Shown one piece after another: positions 47,074 through 53,923 of a stretch of DNA of 53,923 nucleotides. The DNA is from a virus. The DNA is taken from positions 1-53,923 of the IMG/VR virus record IMGVR_UViG_3300041809_000086; one strand, 5' to 3'. The notes beneath the pieces were generated by a model. It was not told where the DNA came from and searched no databases. It saw only the letters and a list, made by a program, of their open reading frames with translations. The translations under genes were made by a program, and so were the position numbers. Positions within the stretch are counted from its first letter, which is position 1; each line of letters opens with the position of its first letter.

Positions 47074-48213
47074 ATGGCAATCAAGACTATGACTTCGTCA
47101 TCGACGGACCCATCACAAAACAACATCGCCGAGTTTACGGTTGACTTCAATGCTACTCGCGCGGCCAAAGGCAAGGCCACGGCGCAGCCCGGCCAGTACA
47201 TCGCGGCAGGCAAGAGGATCGACAACGCAGCCGACGCCGCCGCAGCCGACGCCGCAGCCGACAAGGCCAAGGCCGCCGCAGATGCAGCCGCAGCCGCCGC
47301 AGCAGGCGACAAAAAGGCCAAGCCCGGCGAACTTGACGATCTGCATGAAGAAGCTGACGCCGCCAAGAAGAAAAGCGGCCTTGACGAACGCTTCAACAAG
47401 CTGACGACCGCCCGCAAGGAAGCCGAACGCCAGCGCGATGAAGCGACAGCTCGCGCCGACGCGCTACAAGCCCAAATCGACGCCGCCCAAGCGGTCAAGG
47501 ATGCGGCCGCCGCAGCCAAGCCCGCACCCAAGGCCGAAGACTTCAAGACAGCCGAAGAATACGCCGACGCCCTGGCCGACTTCAAAGTCGAGAAGAAATT
47601 GGCGGAAAAGGCCAAAGCGGACGCCAAAGCGGCCTTGGAGGCGGCGAACTTGCAAGTCGTGAACGATTGGAACAAGCGCGTCGTTCAGGCCCGCAAGGAC
47701 ATCCCGGACTATGACGAAGTCACGACCGACAGCCCGGTTCCCGTGACGGACTTCCTGAAGGCGCAATTGATGGAATCCGAAGTCGGCCCGCATATCCTGC
47801 ATTGGCTGGCCCAACACCCGCAGCGCGCGACCGACATCAACAAGATGGCGAACGAAGGCAACTTCAAAGGCGCGCTGATTTCGTTCGGCAAGCTGGCCGC
47901 GCGCATCGAAGACGACATCGACGCGCAAAAGAACGAAAAGGATGACGCGGTCAAGAAAGACGCCAAGGCCAAGGCCGACGCCAAAGCCGCTGAGGAAGCC
48001 TCTGCGGCCGCTGCAAAGGCCGGTAAAGCCGCCGAAATCCCCGGCATGACCACTACGAGCCGCGCCAAGCCGCCCGAGCCTATAAGCCGGATTAGCGGCA
48101 CTGGCGAGAATGCAGCCGTCGCCGGGGCCGAACATCTGTTCGACGCGAATGGCAACTTCACCGGGACGCCGAAGCAATGGCGGGCGCTCCGGGCAGCCGG
48201 GAAGATCAACTGA
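47074..48213 (+). CDS. Scaffolding protein candidate
   Basis: The ATG at 47074 has AAGGA six bases upstream and gives 379 residues. It is extremely rich in A, K, D and E (AADAAADKAKAAADAAAAAA, KAKADAKAALEAANL), likely long helices, with a C-terminal region lower in charge. Scaffold proteins of P22-like phages are helical, charged and lie between portal and coat genes, exactly as here. An alternative is a capsid protease or accessory coiled-coil protein, but no catalytic motif is seen. Confidence 0.65.
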   Translation: MAIKTMTSSSTDPSQNNIAEFTVDFNATRAAKGKATAQPGQYIAAGKRIDNAADAAAADAAADKAKAAADAAAAAAAGDKKAKPGELDDLHEEADAAKKKSGLDERFNKLTTARKEAERQRDEATARADALQAQIDAAQAVKDAAAAAKPAPKAEDFKTAEEYADALADFKVEKKLAEKAKADAKAALEAANLQVVNDWNKRVVQARKDIPDYDEVTTDSPVPVTDFLKAQLMESEVGPHILHWLAQHPQRATDINKMANEGNFKGALISFGKLAARIEDDIDAQKNEKDDAVKKDAKAKADAKAAEEASAAAAKAGKAAEIPGMTTTSRAKPPEPISRISGTGENAAVAGAEHLFDANGNFTGTPKQWRALRAAGKIN

Positions 48214-48659
48214 TGGAACAATCCCCGCCCCCGGCGGCCGGTTGGCCGCAGATGAAACACGGCGAAGAAGCGGAGCGCGAGCGGCAGGAACGCGAGCAGA
48301 ACGCTACGGAATGCTGGCCGCCCGCGCAGCCGACGAACGTCGAGAACAAGGCTCCGGCCGCGCACGTAAGCGAAGTCCCGCCGGTCGATAACGCCTATTG
48401 GCCGAAGGCCGTTGAATCGGTGCAGCAAGACAAGCGCCCGGCGGTCAACGGAACCGACACGACGCCCGCCGACCCGAAGTTCTGGTCGCCCTTCATCGAA
48501 ACCGCGCCGGGCTATGCGCCCGCGCGCAATGGCGTCGATATCCCCGAGCATCGGGAAATCCCGCCGACTCCGAGCGAAATCGGGGCCAAGGCGGGCGAAG
48601 GCTTCTTGCAGCGTCAGCAACGCGAGCGCGACGCCGCGCTGCGCCGGAAACGCCGATGA
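48213..48659 (+). CDS. Hydrophilic hypothetical protein
   Basis: This 148-residue protein is Pro/Glu/Arg-rich (EEAERERQEREQNATECWPP, then PADPKFWSPFIETAPGYAP) and ends FLQRQQRERDAALRRKRR. It starts one base within the scaffold stop (TGATG) and is coupled to the next gene by ATGA. An accessory assembly protein is possible. Confidence 0.55.
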   Translation: MEQSPPPAAGWPQMKHGEEAERERQEREQNATECWPPAQPTNVENKAPAAHVSEVPPVDNAYWPKAVESVQQDKRPAVNGTDTTPADPKFWSPFIETAPGYAPARNGVDIPEHREIPPTPSEIGAKAGEGFLQRQQRERDAALRRKRR

Positions 48660-48844
48660 TAAATCGAAGGCAAGTGTGCGAAGTCTGCGGCCACCCGGCA
48701 AGATACGGTTTTGCCGGGTCGTGGACTTGCTCGCAAGCCTGTTTTCAAAGTTGGACGATCGCGAGCATCAATGCCGCGCTCGCGATAAGGAAGGCCGCAA
48801 ATGTTCACCGTGATCGTCCCCGTCAATCGCCCTTGGCAATTTGA
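48656..48844 (+). CDS. Small zinc-ribbon-like protein
   Basis: This 62-residue protein has CEVCGHPARYGFAGSWTCSQAC: CxxC and CxxxC spaced by 14 residues, a likely zinc finger. It overlaps the glycosyltransferase gene by 44 bases, more than most pairs here, so either the end of this frame or the start of the next may be set differently. Function is unknown. Confidence 0.55.
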   Translation: MINRRQVCEVCGHPARYGFAGSWTCSQACFQSWTIASINAALAIRKAANVHRDRPRQSPLAI

Positions 48845-50135
48845 ACAGAACATCCTATCTTCGCCAGGACTGGCCGAAGTCAAGGCACAAATCATCGCCA
48901 TCAATGAAGCGGGCAACGCCTCTCAAGGATTCAACACGGCCAAGCCTGTCGCGCAGTACGAATGGATCATGTACGCGCATCAGGACGTGTTCTTCCCCGA
49001 AGGCTCGGGCCTTGCGATTGTCGAAGCATTGAAAGACGCGCCGCATGATCGACCGATCGGGTTCGCCGGGATGGACGTTGATGGCAACTATGTCGGGCAA
49101 GTCGTCGATCGCGGGAACGCTTGGGATTTTCCCGGCGGGGACGCGATCACGCTGGACGAATGCGCGATCATCCTGCACCGCGACGCGCTGATCGACATCG
49201 ACCCGGCGTTAGGCTGGCATCTATGGGCGACGGATCTGTGCTTGCAAGCCGGGGGCGGCGTCGTTCTGCCTATCAGGATCGAGCATAATTCGATCACGCC
49301 GCGCATTAGCGATGTCAGCGCCGAATATCGCGCGAGCGCGGCCGTCCTGATGCACAATTGGACCGAATTCAACGTGATTCGCACGCTCTGCGCGTCGATA
49401 TGTCGCCACAAGCCCGACGTGAACATCTGCGTCGTCAAGCCGCGCGGGTACGAGCATTCGGCCGGGCTGATGGATGCGGCGACATACTTCGCCTATATGT
49501 TCCGGCGCTTGGGAGCGCGGGTCCAAATCGATTACAACCATTTGCGGACCGATTCGCCGAACATCGTGTTCGGGGCGCATCTAGGATTTCCATTCGAGCG
49601 CGACGATTGTGTCATCGTGGACTTGGAGCAAGACGGCGCGGATCTGACCGACGAATATCGCGCATTGCTTGCGCGGTCCCCGGTCGTGTCGCTGGCCGAC
49701 GTGCGCTTCGGATATGCGCCGTATCTCGATCTTCCGCGCCCCGAACCGAAGGTCGATGTCTTGTTCTTCGGGTCGATGAACGATCGCCGCCGCGCGTACC
49801 TGAACGCGACCGGGATGAAGATCGCTTACGTCCAAAGGCCCGTCTATGGCGAAGATCGCAACGCGACCGTGCGAGCCTCGGACGCCGTCATCAACTGTCA
49901 TGCATACGACGGCGCGTTGTTCGAGAAGGTCCGCGCATTCATGGTCTTGTCGATGGGGACCGAGCTAATCAGCGAAGGCCCGGTCGATCCTGACTATGCG
50001 CCGTATGTGACATGGCTCGACATAGATGAGCGGCGACGCTACATTCGAGGCGATGTCGAAGCGTTCAAGTCATTCGATCCAATCGAAGATTACGAGCGCA
50101 TTTTGACCCTAGCCCGCAGTACCAAAAATATGTGA
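48801..50135 (+). CDS. Two-domain glycosyltransferase
   Basis: This 444-residue protein begins MFTVIVPVNRPWQFEQNIL with a GT-A like fold and the phrase MYAHQDVFF (58-65), typical of GT2-like transferases with an HQD motif, followed by DECAIILHRDAL and LGWHLWATDLCL. A second part from about residue 190 (IRTLCASICRHKPDVNICVVKPRGYEHSAG, NIVFGAHLGFPF, DVLFFGSMNDRRRAYL) looks like a separate GT-B-type domain. It lies between scaffold and coat genes. Modification of the coat or tail, or of the host surface, are options. Confidence 0.7.
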   Translation: MFTVIVPVNRPWQFEQNILSSPGLAEVKAQIIAINEAGNASQGFNTAKPVAQYEWIMYAHQDVFFPEGSGLAIVEALKDAPHDRPIGFAGMDVDGNYVGQVVDRGNAWDFPGGDAITLDECAIILHRDALIDIDPALGWHLWATDLCLQAGGGVVLPIRIEHNSITPRISDVSAEYRASAAVLMHNWTEFNVIRTLCASICRHKPDVNICVVKPRGYEHSAGLMDAATYFAYMFRRLGARVQIDYNHLRTDSPNIVFGAHLGFPFERDDCVIVDLEQDGADLTDEYRALLARSPVVSLADVRFGYAPYLDLPRPEPKVDVLFFGSMNDRRRAYLNATGMKIAYVQRPVYGEDRNATVRASDAVINCHAYDGALFEKVRAFMVLSMGTELISEGPVDPDYAPYVTWLDIDERRRYIRGDVEAFKSFDPIEDYERILTLARSTKNM

Positions 50136-50141
50136 TACTAT
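50133..50141 (+). promoter_or_regulatory. Extended -10 promoter TGaTACTAT before coat gene
   Basis: TG, one base and TACTAT overlap the stop of the glycosyltransferase. RNA would begin near 50148. A 5-bp stem CGCCC-GACG-GGGCG (50156-50169) lies close to the predicted 5' end. Confidence 0.45.
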
Positions 50142-50288
50142 TCGCCTGCATTGAACGCCCGACGGGGCGATAAACACGGCCAATCGCTAACCGGGGCGTT
50201 GATCCGGGAACAACCGAGCCTAGTTCCGCTTGAGCAGTAGGGACACGTAGTTGCGTTATCCCCTATTCTCAACCAAAGCGGAGCCATC

Positions 50289-51539
50289 ATGGCAAACACC
50301 CTTTTGACGATTTCCAAGATCACCAACGAAGCCCTAATGGTGCTGGAAAACGAACTCGTTTTCACGAAGCAAGTCAACCGCGCATACGAAGATCAGTTCG
50401 CGATCGTCGGAGCCAAGATCGGTAATACCGTGAACGTCCGCCGTCCGGCGCGCTTCATCGGCACGACCGGCCCGGCCCTGAACGTCGAAGACTTCAACGA
50501 GACTTCGATCCCGGTCGTACTGACAACCCAGTTTCACGTGGACACCCAATTTACCACGCAAGACCTTGCGTTGTCCTTGGATATGTTCTCGGATCGAGTG
50601 CTGAAGCCCGCCATCGCGACCATCGCGAACAAGGTGGACTTTGACGCCACCACGACCGCCGCGAATGGCATCGCCAATATCGTCGGCGTTGCTGGCACGC
50701 CGCCTACCGGCTTGCTTACCTACCTGAACGCCGGGGCCTACCTCGACGCCGAAGGTGCGCCGCGCGATGGTCAGCGTACCGTCACCGTCGAGCCGTTCAC
50801 CGGTGCGACGATCGTTGACAGCTTGAAGGGCCTTTTCGTGCCGCAAGCGCAGATCAGCGAGCAGTTCCGCAAAGGCTTGATGGGCCGCGATAGCGCCGGG
50901 ATGGACTGGTTTCAAGACCAGAACATCGTGTCGCATACCTTCGGTTCGTATTCCTCGACCGCCGGTTCGCTGACTGTGTCGGCCGCTGGTCAAGGTCTCG
51001 CGACTGGTTGGGCTTCCACGTCTACCCTGACGCTGGTCGCTTCCCAAACGCTGACCTTGAACGCTGGCGACACGATCCAAATCGCGGGCGTGTATGCGGT
51101 TAACCCGCAAAACCGTCAAGCGTATGGTTCGAACAAGCTGCGCAACTTCGTTATCACCGCGACGACTGCACCGTTCACGACCGCAACTGCCGTTACCGTC
51201 AGCCCCGCGCTGATCTACGGCGGCCAGTTCCAGAACGTAACGGCCAGCCCGTCTTCGACCGCGCTTGTGACCCCGTTCTCTGCGGCCGCATCTGCCGCTG
51301 GCGTAGTCAGCCCGCAAAACATCGTCATGCACAAGAATTGCCTGACGCTTGCGGTCGCCGATCTGGAATTGCCCGACGGCGTTCACTTCGCCGGGCGTGC
51401 CAGTGACGAAGAAATCGGCCTCAGCATTCGCGTGGTTCGTCAGTACACCATCAATAACGACGCGATCCCGTGCCGTCTCGATGTCCTGTACGGATTGGCA
51501 ATGCTGTATCCGGAATTGGGCTGCCGCGTAGCCGCCTAA
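50289..51539 (+). CDS. Major capsid (coat) protein, P22-like
   Basis: This 416-residue protein forms the capsid shell. It starts MANTLLTISKITNEALMVLEN and has TVNVRRPARFIGTTGP, VLTTQFHVDTQFTTQDLALSLDMFSDR, ATIANKVDFDATTTA and a C-terminal IGLSIRVVRQYTINNDAIPCRLDVLYG segment, the outline of the P22 coat family. An inserted domain near residues 210-320 (SLTVSAAGQGL, TLTLVASQTLTLNAGDTIQIAGV, AYGSNKLRNFVI) corresponds to the surface insertion of P22 coat. GGAG precedes the ATG. Strong expression is expected. Confidence 0.9.
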   Translation: MANTLLTISKITNEALMVLENELVFTKQVNRAYEDQFAIVGAKIGNTVNVRRPARFIGTTGPALNVEDFNETSIPVVLTTQFHVDTQFTTQDLALSLDMFSDRVLKPAIATIANKVDFDATTTAANGIANIVGVAGTPPTGLLTYLNAGAYLDAEGAPRDGQRTVTVEPFTGATIVDSLKGLFVPQAQISEQFRKGLMGRDSAGMDWFQDQNIVSHTFGSYSSTAGSLTVSAAGQGLATGWASTSTLTLVASQTLTLNAGDTIQIAGVYAVNPQNRQAYGSNKLRNFVITATTAPFTTATAVTVSPALIYGGQFQNVTASPSSTALVTPFSAAASAAGVVSPQNIVMHKNCLTLAVADLELPDGVHFAGRASDEEIGLSIRVVRQYTINNDAIPCRLDVLYGLAMLYPELGCRVAA

Positions 51540-51554
51540 CGAAAGCAAACGGGA

Positions 51555-51575
51555 CCGCGCGCTTGAACCGCGCGG
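51555..51575 (+). other. Hairpin after the coat gene
   Basis: CCGCGCG (51555-51561) and CGCGCGG (51569-51575) pair around a 7-base loop. No T-run follows, so it may be an mRNA-stability or attenuation element rather than a terminator. Confidence 0.5.
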
Positions 51576-51615
51576 GCGCCCGGCCTTCAAACTCTCATCA
51601 CCTTAGGACGAAATC

Positions 51616-52107
51616 ATGAGCAATCCCGGACCCGCAACCCAAGTTACGCAGAACACGCAAGCCATTCTGGCCCCGATTCAGAATCCGAACGCGAACAGCG
51701 CGGCAGGCCCGATCCAAGGCACGAACGCCCGGCGCTTGCTGGCCGTCGCTCGGTCCGTGAATCTCGGGTCGGCTGTCGATACCGACACCATCGCGCCGAT
51801 CATCAATTCCCTGTCCTATCTGGTCGAGGAAGTTTGGGTCGGCAACGTGCAAGTCGCGGGCGCCGCTGCCGCTGCTGCCACGGCCGCCGTCGGCGTGTAT
51901 ACCGCTTCCCAACAGGGCGGAACCGCCATCGTGACGAAAGCGATCCTTACGTCGCTGTCCAGCGCGTTGAATCAGTTCGTATCGATGACCGTCGTCGCCG
52001 CGCAAACGATCCTGGCCCAAACCGTGACCCAACTTTACGTGAACGTCGCGACCAGCTTCCCGAGCGCGACTTGCGACGTGTTCGTGTTTGGGGTCGATCT
52101 GACCTAA
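51616..52107 (+). CDS. Virion protein after the coat gene
   Basis: This 163-residue protein is A/T/V/N/Q-rich, beginning MSNPGPATQVTQNTQAILAP with SLSYLVEEVWVGNVQVAG, ALNQFVSMTVVAAQTIL and an end FPSATCDVFVFGVDLT. The position right after coat is where head accessory or decoration proteins occur. GGACGAAATC before the ATG provides a modest ribosome site. No family is recognised. Confidence 0.6.
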   Translation: MSNPGPATQVTQNTQAILAPIQNPNANSAAGPIQGTNARRLLAVARSVNLGSAVDTDTIAPIINSLSYLVEEVWVGNVQVAGAAAAAATAAVGVYTASQQGGTAIVTKAILTSLSSALNQFVSMTVVAAQTILAQTVTQLYVNVATSFPSATCDVFVFGVDLT

Positions 52108-52117
52108 TGCTGAAATC

Positions 52118-52126
52118 TGGTATCAT
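52118..52126 (+). promoter_or_regulatory. Extended -10 promoter TGgTATCAT
   Basis: TG, one base and TATCAT; a CTGACC -35-like hexamer lies 17 bases before TATCAT. RNA would start about 52132-52134, inside the left arm of the next hairpin. Confidence 0.5.
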
Positions 52127-52155
52127 GGGCGGTACCCGAAAAGGAACCGCCCATG
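52124..52155 (+). promoter_or_regulatory. Hairpin sequestering a start codon, with the Shine-Dalgarno in its loop
   Basis: CATGGGCGGT (52124-52133) and ACCGCCCATG (52146-52155) form a perfect 10-bp stem; the loop holds AAAAGGA and the ATG at 52153 lies in the 3' arm. Only transcripts read from upstream of 52124 contain both arms; transcripts beginning at the promoter here would lack most of the left arm. Confidence 0.65.
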
Positions 52156-52848
52156 ACCCCGAAACAGCTTGTAATTTTTGCCGTGCCGACGTATGGGCAC
52201 GGATGCGCGATAGAGTTTTCCCGATCCTGCATGGAATTGGGAGCGACGCTGGCGATGAAGAAAATCCCCTTCGCCTTCACGTCGTTAGGTGGCAATTGCT
52301 TCATAGATCAGGCGCGCAATGCGCTGATCCAGAAAGCGATGGACACAAGCAAGTATTACGCGACCGACATTTTCTTCCTTGATGACGATGTCGGATTCCC
52401 CGCGAAGGCGGCGATTGATTTACTGGAACGCCCCGAAGACATCGTCTGCGGCGTGTATCCGAAAAAGGCTGATACGGAACTGTATCCGGTCAGCCTGCTA
52501 GTTGATGATGACGGCAAGTTCATCGAAAGCGATGACGGCGTCTTGAAGTTGGCAGACATGATTTGCGGCGGCTTTCTCAGAATCAAGCGTCACGTTCTGG
52601 AAAAGATGTCGGAAGGTGCGGAAACTTATCCGTACTTGAACGAGGATGGCTCGGTCGTAACTGTGACCGAGATTTTCGAGTCAGGACGGCGAAACGGGTT
52701 GTACTTTGGGGAAGACACGCTGTTCGCGTACAAGGCCCAGAAAGCCGGGTTCGATATCTGGTGCAAGCCCGACATCACATTCACGCACCGGGGCAGCAAG
52801 GCATGGCGCGGCAACGTCGCCGAATTTTTGAAGGGTAAATCAACATGA
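52153..52848 (+). CDS. GT-A type glycosyltransferase
   Basis: This 231-residue protein has FFLDDDVGF with Asp77-79 (metal and nucleotide-sugar binding DxD motif), VCGVYPKK (98-105), CGGFLRIKR (138-146) and LYFGEDTLF (183-191) with GED and an aromatic C-terminus with ITFTHRG (208-214), typical of small phage GT2-like transferases. Substrate is unknown. The AAAAGGA ribosome site lies in a hairpin loop, and an extended -10 stands just before it. It is embedded among virion genes; modification of a virion protein is an inference. Confidence 0.8.
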   Translation: MTPKQLVIFAVPTYGHGCAIEFSRSCMELGATLAMKKIPFAFTSLGGNCFIDQARNALIQKAMDTSKYYATDIFFLDDDVGFPAKAAIDLLERPEDIVCGVYPKKADTELYPVSLLVDDDGKFIESDDGVLKLADMICGGFLRIKRHVLEKMSEGAETYPYLNEDGSVVTVTEIFESGRRNGLYFGEDTLFAYKAQKAGFDIWCKPDITFTHRGSKAWRGNVAEFLKGKST

Positions 52849-53171
52849 GCAAGTCTACCATCGCACGCGGCAACGCTATCCGCCTGAACATGATTCAGGT
52901 CAAGTTGACCCCGGCCGCTGTCGGAACCACGGCAGGCGCAGAACAAACTTTCAGCGTGCAGGATATCGCCGTCGGCGACTTCGTCGAAGTCAACTGCAAC
53001 GCGGCGCAGAACACGAACGTCGGCATCACGAACGCCCGGGTCAGCGCGACGAACGTCCTGGCCGTTGGGTTCAGCAACGTCGCCAGCGTCGCCGAGACAC
53101 CGACCGCCGGGCTTTACAACGTGCTGATTACTCGCTGCGAAGATAGCCCGATTCCGAGCAACACGATCTAA
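52845..53171 (+). CDS. Probable virion accessory protein
   Basis: This 108-residue protein begins MSKSTIARGNAIRLNMIQVKLTP, with FSVQDIAVGDFVEVNCNAAQN and LYNVLITRCED; it looks like a small beta-sandwich. It overlaps the glycosyltransferase by four bases and sits beside another virion protein candidate, so a head-decoration or stabilisation role is plausible. Confidence 0.6.
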   Translation: MSKSTIARGNAIRLNMIQVKLTPAAVGTTAGAEQTFSVQDIAVGDFVEVNCNAAQNTNVGITNARVSATNVLAVGFSNVASVAETPTAGLYNVLITRCEDSPIPSNTI

Positions 53172-53181
53172 GGCGGACGCT

Positions 53182-53592
53182 ATGCCTGTCCAAATTGGAA
53201 CCCGCATCGCGGGGCCGCTGACGCGCCTAAACTGCACGTCTGTCGCCAGCGCGACAAACGCGAGCGTAGCGGCCTTCGGGAACGAAATCGCCGCATGGGC
53301 CGAATTCCTGAACACCGGGGCCTATCCGATCGTAGTCGTGGTCGGACCGACCACGACCGGCCTGCCCGCCCCGACAGTTCCGGCCAGCTTGGCAAGCGCC
53401 ACGCAGGGCGCAAACGACCGCTCAGTAAGCGAATTCATCCTCCCGGCATCGATGGAAGCCCCCATCACGCACGCGGTTCCTACGGGCCTTGTGAACAGCA
53501 ATAAGGGCTTCTGGTTCAACGGGATCGCGGTCGGCGCTACCGGCACGCAATCCGGCGACATTTGGGTCACGCCGGTCGTAGCTCAATCGTAA
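53182..53592 (+). CDS. Probable virion protein
   Basis: This 136-residue protein begins MPVQIGTRIAGPLTRLNCTSV and is A/T/P-rich with FLNTGAYPIVVVVGPTTTGLP and FILPASMEAPITHAV, a beta-rich pattern. It lies between an accessory protein and the tail accessory gene. Function is not recognised. Confidence 0.6.
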   Translation: MPVQIGTRIAGPLTRLNCTSVASATNASVAAFGNEIAAWAEFLNTGAYPIVVVVGPTTTGLPAPTVPASLASATQGANDRSVSEFILPASMEAPITHAVPTGLVNSNKGFWFNGIAVGATGTQSGDIWVTPVVAQS

Positions 53593-53603
53593 GGTGAACC
53601 GTC

Positions 53604-53923
53604 ATGACCGCGCCGATTGACATCATGAAATCGGCCTTGCGGTCGGTAGGTGCGCTCGCGTCCGGCGAAACCCCAGATCCGCAGATCGCGAACGATGTGT
53701 TCTATATCCTGAACGAAATGCTCGATCAGTGGACTTCGGATCATCTGTCGATCTTCACGCAACAAGAAATCTTCCATCAGATCACCGGCGGGACGTACAT
53801 CTATACGATCGGGTCGCAGGACGGTCCGGCGGTCAATGTCAGCGGGACGGCCAATCAAGTCGGATGCGCGGGCTTCACCGCGAGCATCGCCGGGAACGTG
53901 CTTACCGTGACGGCCATCGGCCC
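53604..53923 (+). CDS. P22 gp4-like tail accessory/head-closure protein (3' partial)
   Basis: The first 106 residues are visible: MTAPIDIMKSALRSVGALASGETPDP, then FYILNEMLDQWTSDHLSIFTQQEIFHQITGGTYIYTIG. The phrases ASGETP, LNEMLDQW and TGGTYIYTIG fit P22 gp4-type proteins that seal the portal and may carry a muralytic activity. A beta-rich insert follows (FTASIAGNVLTVTAIG). The stop is beyond the window. Confidence 0.7.
   Translation, partial: MTAPIDIMKSALRSVGALASGETPDPQIANDVFYILNEMLDQWTSDHLSIFTQQEIFHQITGGTYIYTIGSQDGPAVNVSGTANQVGCAGFTASIAGNVLTVTAIG

Noticed and set aside
50334-51590. 418-residue leftward frame over the coat gene
   Set aside because: The coat family outline is clear on the plus strand; long antisense frames are common in GC-rich coding DNA.

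Overview
The window is one contiguous piece of a tailed double-stranded DNA bacteriophage genome, with no chromosomal flank. The head genes follow a P22-like plan: small and large terminase, portal, scaffold, coat protein and a gp4-like tail accessory protein. Three probable ejection proteins follow, and no long tail-tube or tape-measure set is seen, so a short-tailed (podovirus-type) virion is most likely. The host is probably a Gram-negative bacterium. This is inferred from the GC-rich composition, the GH24 lysozyme and the RRxFxK Tat-type peptide; no host-specific gene proves it. The first gene (from base 1) and the last (to 53923) are both cut by the window, so the genome is longer than the window.

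Layout. 1-15077 (+): three tandem paralogous tail-type proteins, other tail proteins, a run of tiny genes containing a foreign-looking 688-bp cassette between two identical 82-bp direct repeats, a cupin protein, three probable ejection proteins, two related fibre-type proteins, a LamG-like protein and the lysis genes. 15049-24945 (-): a replication and nucleic-acid-metabolism block with an RtcB-type RNA ligase, a family-B DNA polymerase, an IbrA-like PAPS-reductase-family protein next to an IbrB-like ParB protein, a probable ssDNA-binding protein and a PD-(D/E)XK nuclease. 25120-29524 (+): DEAD-type helicase, VRR-NUC nuclease, pentapeptide-repeat protein, TetR-type HTH protein and a TPR-glycosyltransferase; most are joined by 4-base overlaps. 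29512-36045 (-): about 19 small accessory genes, among them a metallophosphoesterase, an HExxH metallopeptidase, an acetyltransferase and a dATP/dGTP diphosphohydrolase-like protein. 36164-53923 (+): small genes including GroES-like and cold-shock-like proteins, a primase-helicase, a 353-bp non-coding stretch rich in TGTAACA motifs, then packaging and head genes with two glycosyltransferases placed among them.

How it works together. The two inner blocks diverge from overlapping promoters at 24965-25013 and supply polymerase, helicase, nucleases and ssDNA-binding functions; the primase-helicase at 38809 completes a plausible replisome. The virion block carries extended -10 sequences (TGnTAnnnT, no clear -35) before the cupin, 36164, portal, coat and second glycosyltransferase genes. 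The glycosyltransferases lie in the capsid operon, and one start codon sits inside a hairpin that would form only on read-through RNA, so regulated virion glycosylation is the most interesting system-level hypothesis here. No integrase, repressor, tRNA or CRISPR array was recognised. All family assignments were made by eye from motifs and gene order, without database searches.
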